A stretch of DNA of 64,000 nt from G965220305 sp965220305 (lineage in GTDB: Bacteria > Chloroflexota > Dehalococcoidia > Lucifugimonadales > UBA3495). The notes below the pieces were generated by a model. The model searched no databases. It was given only the letters and a program-made list of their open reading frames with translations, and had not been told where the DNA came from. The DNA is taken from contig OZ244817.1 of assembly GCA_965220305.1 (NCBI GenBank), positions 3,410,001-3,474,000 of the forward strand, given 5' to 3'. Each line of letters begins with the position of its first letter. The stretch's first letter is position 1. A program made the position numbers and the translations under genes. Below are positions 61,465-64,000 of this stretch, in pieces.

Positions 61465-62712
61465 CTAGAGGCGGCGGAGGCGCGGCATTATCACCGCCAT
61501 AACCAGGGCAAGTGTAGCCAAGGCTAGGCCGTTCACCAGGAGGGCAATTCGGGCGTTGGATAATTCCGCCAGGTAGCCAACCTCCAACTGTCCCACGGGG
61601 GCGATGCCGATTCCTATGATCCAGGAGCCCATCGCCCGACCTCGCTGCTCATTGGAAACGCTCAATTGCAGTAGACTCTGGTGCAGCACGTCGGTAACCG
61701 CTGCCATCGAGTTGATGAGGGTTACGAACAACAACGCCATCAGGAAGTTGGGCGATTGTCCCAGTAGTATTTGGCCTACCCCAAAGAGGCACAGGGCCCC
61801 CAGCAAGATGGTTCCCTTGTGCCGCAACTCGCCAAGCAGCGTCAGGATGACGACGCCCACGGCCCCGCCGGCGAAGCGAAAGGCGCTGAGGACGCCCAGC
61901 CCCACTGCGCCTACTAGAAGGATCTCCTTGGCCAGAATCGGCAGCATTACCTGATGGGAGAACCCGAGTACTTCGGCGGCGGCGGTGGATATCATCAGGC
62001 TCAACATTACCCGGTTGTTCTTTAGGGCCCGGAAGTAATTGACGAGGTTTTCCTTCAGGGGCTCCCGGGTCGGAGGCGCAGAATCCCCTGGTTGACGCAG
62101 GCCGTAGAGCAACAGCGCGCCGCAGATATAGCTGATACCCATGAATAGGGACGAAAAGGCGGGGCCCTGCCAGGCAATCAGGCTTCCGGCAGCCAGGGAC
62201 CCCATCACCTGTCCCACCCTCTGCGCCAAGTTAATCATGGCGATGCCGTTAACCGCCCCGCTGGCGCCCACCACATCGTAAACGTAGACTTGGCGGGCGA
62301 TGGTGTAAAAGGCTTGCATGGTTCCCAGGAAAATGGCTAACACCACCAGGTGCCAGACTACCAGCAGGTCCGTGGCCAACAACAGGGCCAACACCAAAGT
62401 GACCGCGCCGCTTCCCCACACCGAGGCCCGCAGCATGGTACGCCGGTCCACCCGGTCGGCGATGGAGCCGGCAGCGAGACCCACCAACAGGTTGGGTGCA
62501 GAGCGGGCAGCATAAACTGCGCCCAGTATTCCCCCGGAGCCGGTCATCTCGAATACCAGCCAGCCCAGTAGGACCTGCTGCATCCCCTGCCCCAACTGAT
62601 GGGAAGAGGTGGCCAACCACAGTACCCGGATATCGGCGTAGGCCAGAGACCTGAATAGCAGGGAATTGCCGATGGCTTTGAGGCCGGTTGGCCTGGAGTC
62701 GTTGTCGTTCAT
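61465..62712 (-). CDS. MFS transporter
   Basis: A 415-residue multi-span major facilitator of the EntS-like (MFS_3) type: SLAYADIRVLWLATSSHQLGQGMQQVLLGWLVFEMTGSGGILG, NLLVGLAAGSIADRVDRRTML (the DRxxRR loop between spans 2 and 3) and later LSVSNEQRGRAMGSWI. About 12 spans fit the length. ATG 62712 is the natural family start; the longer frame to 63276 runs through MITE copy B2 and is not real. It exports or takes up an unknown small molecule. Confidence 0.88.
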   Translation of the reverse strand: MNDNDSRPTGLKAIGNSLLFRSLAYADIRVLWLATSSHQLGQGMQQVLLGWLVFEMTGSGGILGAVYAARSAPNLLVGLAAGSIADRVDRRTMLRASVWGSGAVTLVLALLLATDLLVVWHLVVLAIFLGTMQAFYTIARQVYVYDVVGASGAVNGIAMINLAQRVGQVMGSLAAGSLIAWQGPAFSSLFMGISYICGALLLYGLRQPGDSAPPTREPLKENLVNYFRALKNNRVMLSLMISTAAAEVLGFSHQVMLPILAKEILLVGAVGLGVLSAFRFAGGAVGVVILTLLGELRHKGTILLGALCLFGVGQILLGQSPNFLMALLFVTLINSMAAVTDVLHQSLLQLSVSNEQRGRAMGSWIIGIGIAPVGQLEVGYLAELSNARIALLVNGLALATLALVMAVIMPRLRRL

Positions 62713-62862
62713 GGCGGTGGCGACTGGCTGCTGGAAGGGACCCCGGGCCCGGGGAATCGTCGGGTGAAGGTGCGTGGAGTCTAACACACCCGGCGCCAGG
62801 TAAGAGCGGCTGGTCCCAACCAGTGGGCGGCGGTATGCCGGAGAAACTACAGAGCCGACGCA

Positions 62863-63049
62863 GGGCAATCGCATATTGGATTGGGAGGGACCCGTCATTC
62901 CCGCGAAAGCGGGAATCCAGCTTCCCGTTTCAACATTTCCGTCAACTGTCGGGACCGTTCGCCAGGTATGGGGCTCCAGCCCGGTCCTGCAACGGGGTCG
63001 GTTCTTCGCCGGAGTGACGGTAAGCTCGTTGCTAATATGCGATTGCCCG
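62863..63049. repeat. MITE-like element, family B, copy 2
   Basis: An element with perfect 15-base terminal inverted repeats, GGGCAATCGCATATT and AATATGCGATTGCCC. The interior carries GTCATTCCCGCGAAAGCGGG, a palindrome. It is homologous to 11998-12179. A 9-base direct repeat GCCGACGCA lies immediately left (62854-62862) and, five bases past the right end, at 63055-63063; this may be an offset target duplication. Confidence 0.75.
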
Positions 63050-63103
63050 GAGGGCCGACGCAGCAGGGTTGAAATCCGGCTGCTTTTCTGGCAACATGGG
63101 GCT

Positions 63104-64000
63104 ATGAAGATAGGGGCATTTAATATAAACGAACCAGTTCCCGAATTGCATGAACCCCACGCCTTCGCGATGATCCGGCCCTGGGTGGACGTTGGAAGTG
63201 TCGGTACCTTGACTTTGGGCCGATTGGAGCGATTTCTCGGTTCCTCTGAATTGGGCCGCTTAGACCGTCCGGGCAACTACTTTGACTTCACCAGGTATCG
63301 GCCTAGTATGCGGGTAGTGCGCGGGGAACGCGTGGTGCGGGTCCCCAACAGCATCGTCCGTTATGCCCATGCCGAAAACGGGCGTGACTACCTCTTCTTT
63401 CATTTGCGGGAGCCTCACGCCAACAGTGAAGAATATACCGACTCCATTCTGGAAGTTATTGAGTTCTTCAAAGTCAAGCGGTACTGCCGGGTGGGCGCCA
63501 TGTACGACGCGGTACCCCACACCCGTCCCCTGCTGGTCACCGGCTCTTTGGGCGATGTGCCCCAAATTAAGCCGGTTTCCAATTTCAAGCTACGTGGCAG
63601 CACCTATCAGGGCCCAACGACCATAATGAACCTGGTGTCCGAGGGCATTGATAAGCTGGACATAGAGACCATCAACTTCATGGTGCATCTGCCCCAGTAC
63701 CTCCAGTTGGAGGAGGACTTTACCGGAGCATCCCGTATGATAGAGGTGTTGTCGTCGGTCTACGAAGACATACCCTTGGATCTGGCGCCAGTGCGACGGG
63801 GGCAGCGCCAGTACCGGGAGTTGAGCGCGGCAGTGGAGCGTAACTCGGAGTTGAAGGGCCTGATCCAACAGATGGAAGCCTACTACGACGCCCAGGTGGA
63901 CGCCGAGGAGACCAAGCCGCAAGAGCCCAACCCCGATGTCAGCCTTTCTCCCGAGATTGAAAGCTTCCTCAACGAGATGGGGCAGCGTTTCGACACCGAG
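63104..64000 (+). CDS. PAC2 family protein, C-terminus beyond window
   Basis: The frame opens at ATG 63104 and is still open at the window edge (299 codons). The N-terminal part (IRPWVDVGSVGTLTLGRLERFLG, DFTRYRP, LLVTGSLGD) matches the PAC2/proteasome-assembly-chaperone family found in Actinobacteria and Chloroflexota. A helical segment near 230-260 (RQYRELSAAVERNSELKGLIQQME) may be a coiled coil. Role in bacteria is not well defined. No other proteasome genes are seen here. Confidence 0.75.
   Translation, partial: MKIGAFNINEPVPELHEPHAFAMIRPWVDVGSVGTLTLGRLERFLGSSELGRLDRPGNYFDFTRYRPSMRVVRGERVVRVPNSIVRYAHAENGRDYLFFHLREPHANSEEYTDSILEVIEFFKVKRYCRVGAMYDAVPHTRPLLVTGSLGDVPQIKPVSNFKLRGSTYQGPTTIMNLVSEGIDKLDIETINFMVHLPQYLQLEEDFTGASRMIEVLSSVYEDIPLDLAPVRRGQRQYRELSAAVERNSELKGLIQQMEAYYDAQVDAEETKPQEPNPDVSLSPEIESFLNEMGQRFDTE

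Noticed and set aside
62713..63276. Long N-terminal extension of the MFS transporter
   Set aside because: It crosses MITE copy B2 and has no conserved residues; the family start is at 62712.
1..64000. tRNA or rRNA genes
   Set aside because: I looked for T-loop (GGTTCGAATCC-like) and conserved rRNA stretches on both strands and saw none with a matching cloverleaf.

Overview
The window is GC-rich bacterial chromosome with tightly packed genes. The gene content points to Chloroflexota, most likely the SAR202/Dehalococcoidia side: five flavin-dependent luciferase-like monooxygenases (LLM) plus a broken sixth, several thiamine-diphosphate (ThDP) enzymes of the acetolactate-synthase type, a thiolase-like protein with its DUF35 partner, an enolase/isocitrate-lyase-family lyase, a class III extradiol dioxygenase, an orphan molybdenum hydroxylase and paralogous DUF1800/DUF1501/NHL cassettes. 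The lineage is inference; there is no rRNA or tRNA in the window.

Layout. 1-11.9 kb (minus strand): methylcrotonyl-CoA carboxylase (carboxyltransferase, biotin carboxylase, biotin carrier), interrupted by a two-gene ParB-like islet, then a cysteine synthase, a transglutaminase-like protein, a long divergent SecA-like ATPase and a Ser/Gly-rich lipoprotein cut by the window edge. 12-20.5 kb: LLM remnant, EthD-like protein, SMP-30 lactonase, LLM, metallo-beta-lactamase hydrolase, PuuE-like deacetylase, a second LLM and an epimerase. 20.5-26.9 kb: repeats, an amidohydrolase, a complete IS701-type insertion sequence with 4-bp target duplication, an LLM, RidA and a PEP-mutase-family lyase. 27-32.5 kb: the first NHL/DUF1501/DUF1800 cassette plus an extradiol dioxygenase. 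33-41 kb: two ThDP enzymes, carboxymuconolactone decarboxylase, DUF35/thiolase pair, metallophosphoesterase and an MqnA-like protein. 41-45 kb: the second NHL/DUF1501/DUF1800 cassette behind a strong promoter. 45-50.5 kb: a surface beta-propeller protein, TatA, TatC, TatB and an RNA m5U methyltransferase fused to a Maf pyrophosphatase. 51-64 kb: deacetylase paralog, RTX-repeat protein, two-subunit sulfopyruvate-decarboxylase-like enzyme, LLM, xanthine-dehydrogenase-type large subunit, small membrane proteins, a HEPN-like protein, an LLM paralog, a membrane protein, an MFS transporter and a partial PAC2 protein.

The metabolic theme is oxidative breakdown of recalcitrant organic compounds (LLM oxygenases, ring cleavage, lactone opening, C-C bond lyases, CoA-ester carboxylation). 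Gaps between genes hold several families of short non-autonomous repeats. Three families share terminal inverted repeats of the form CAGGGCCTTTCA, and some copies have perfect 9-10 bp flanking direct repeats, so they look like recently mobile MITEs. The most unusual points are the methyltransferase-Maf fusion, the SecA-like/transglutaminase-like/lipoprotein operon, the duplicated cassette without export signals, and the MITEs.
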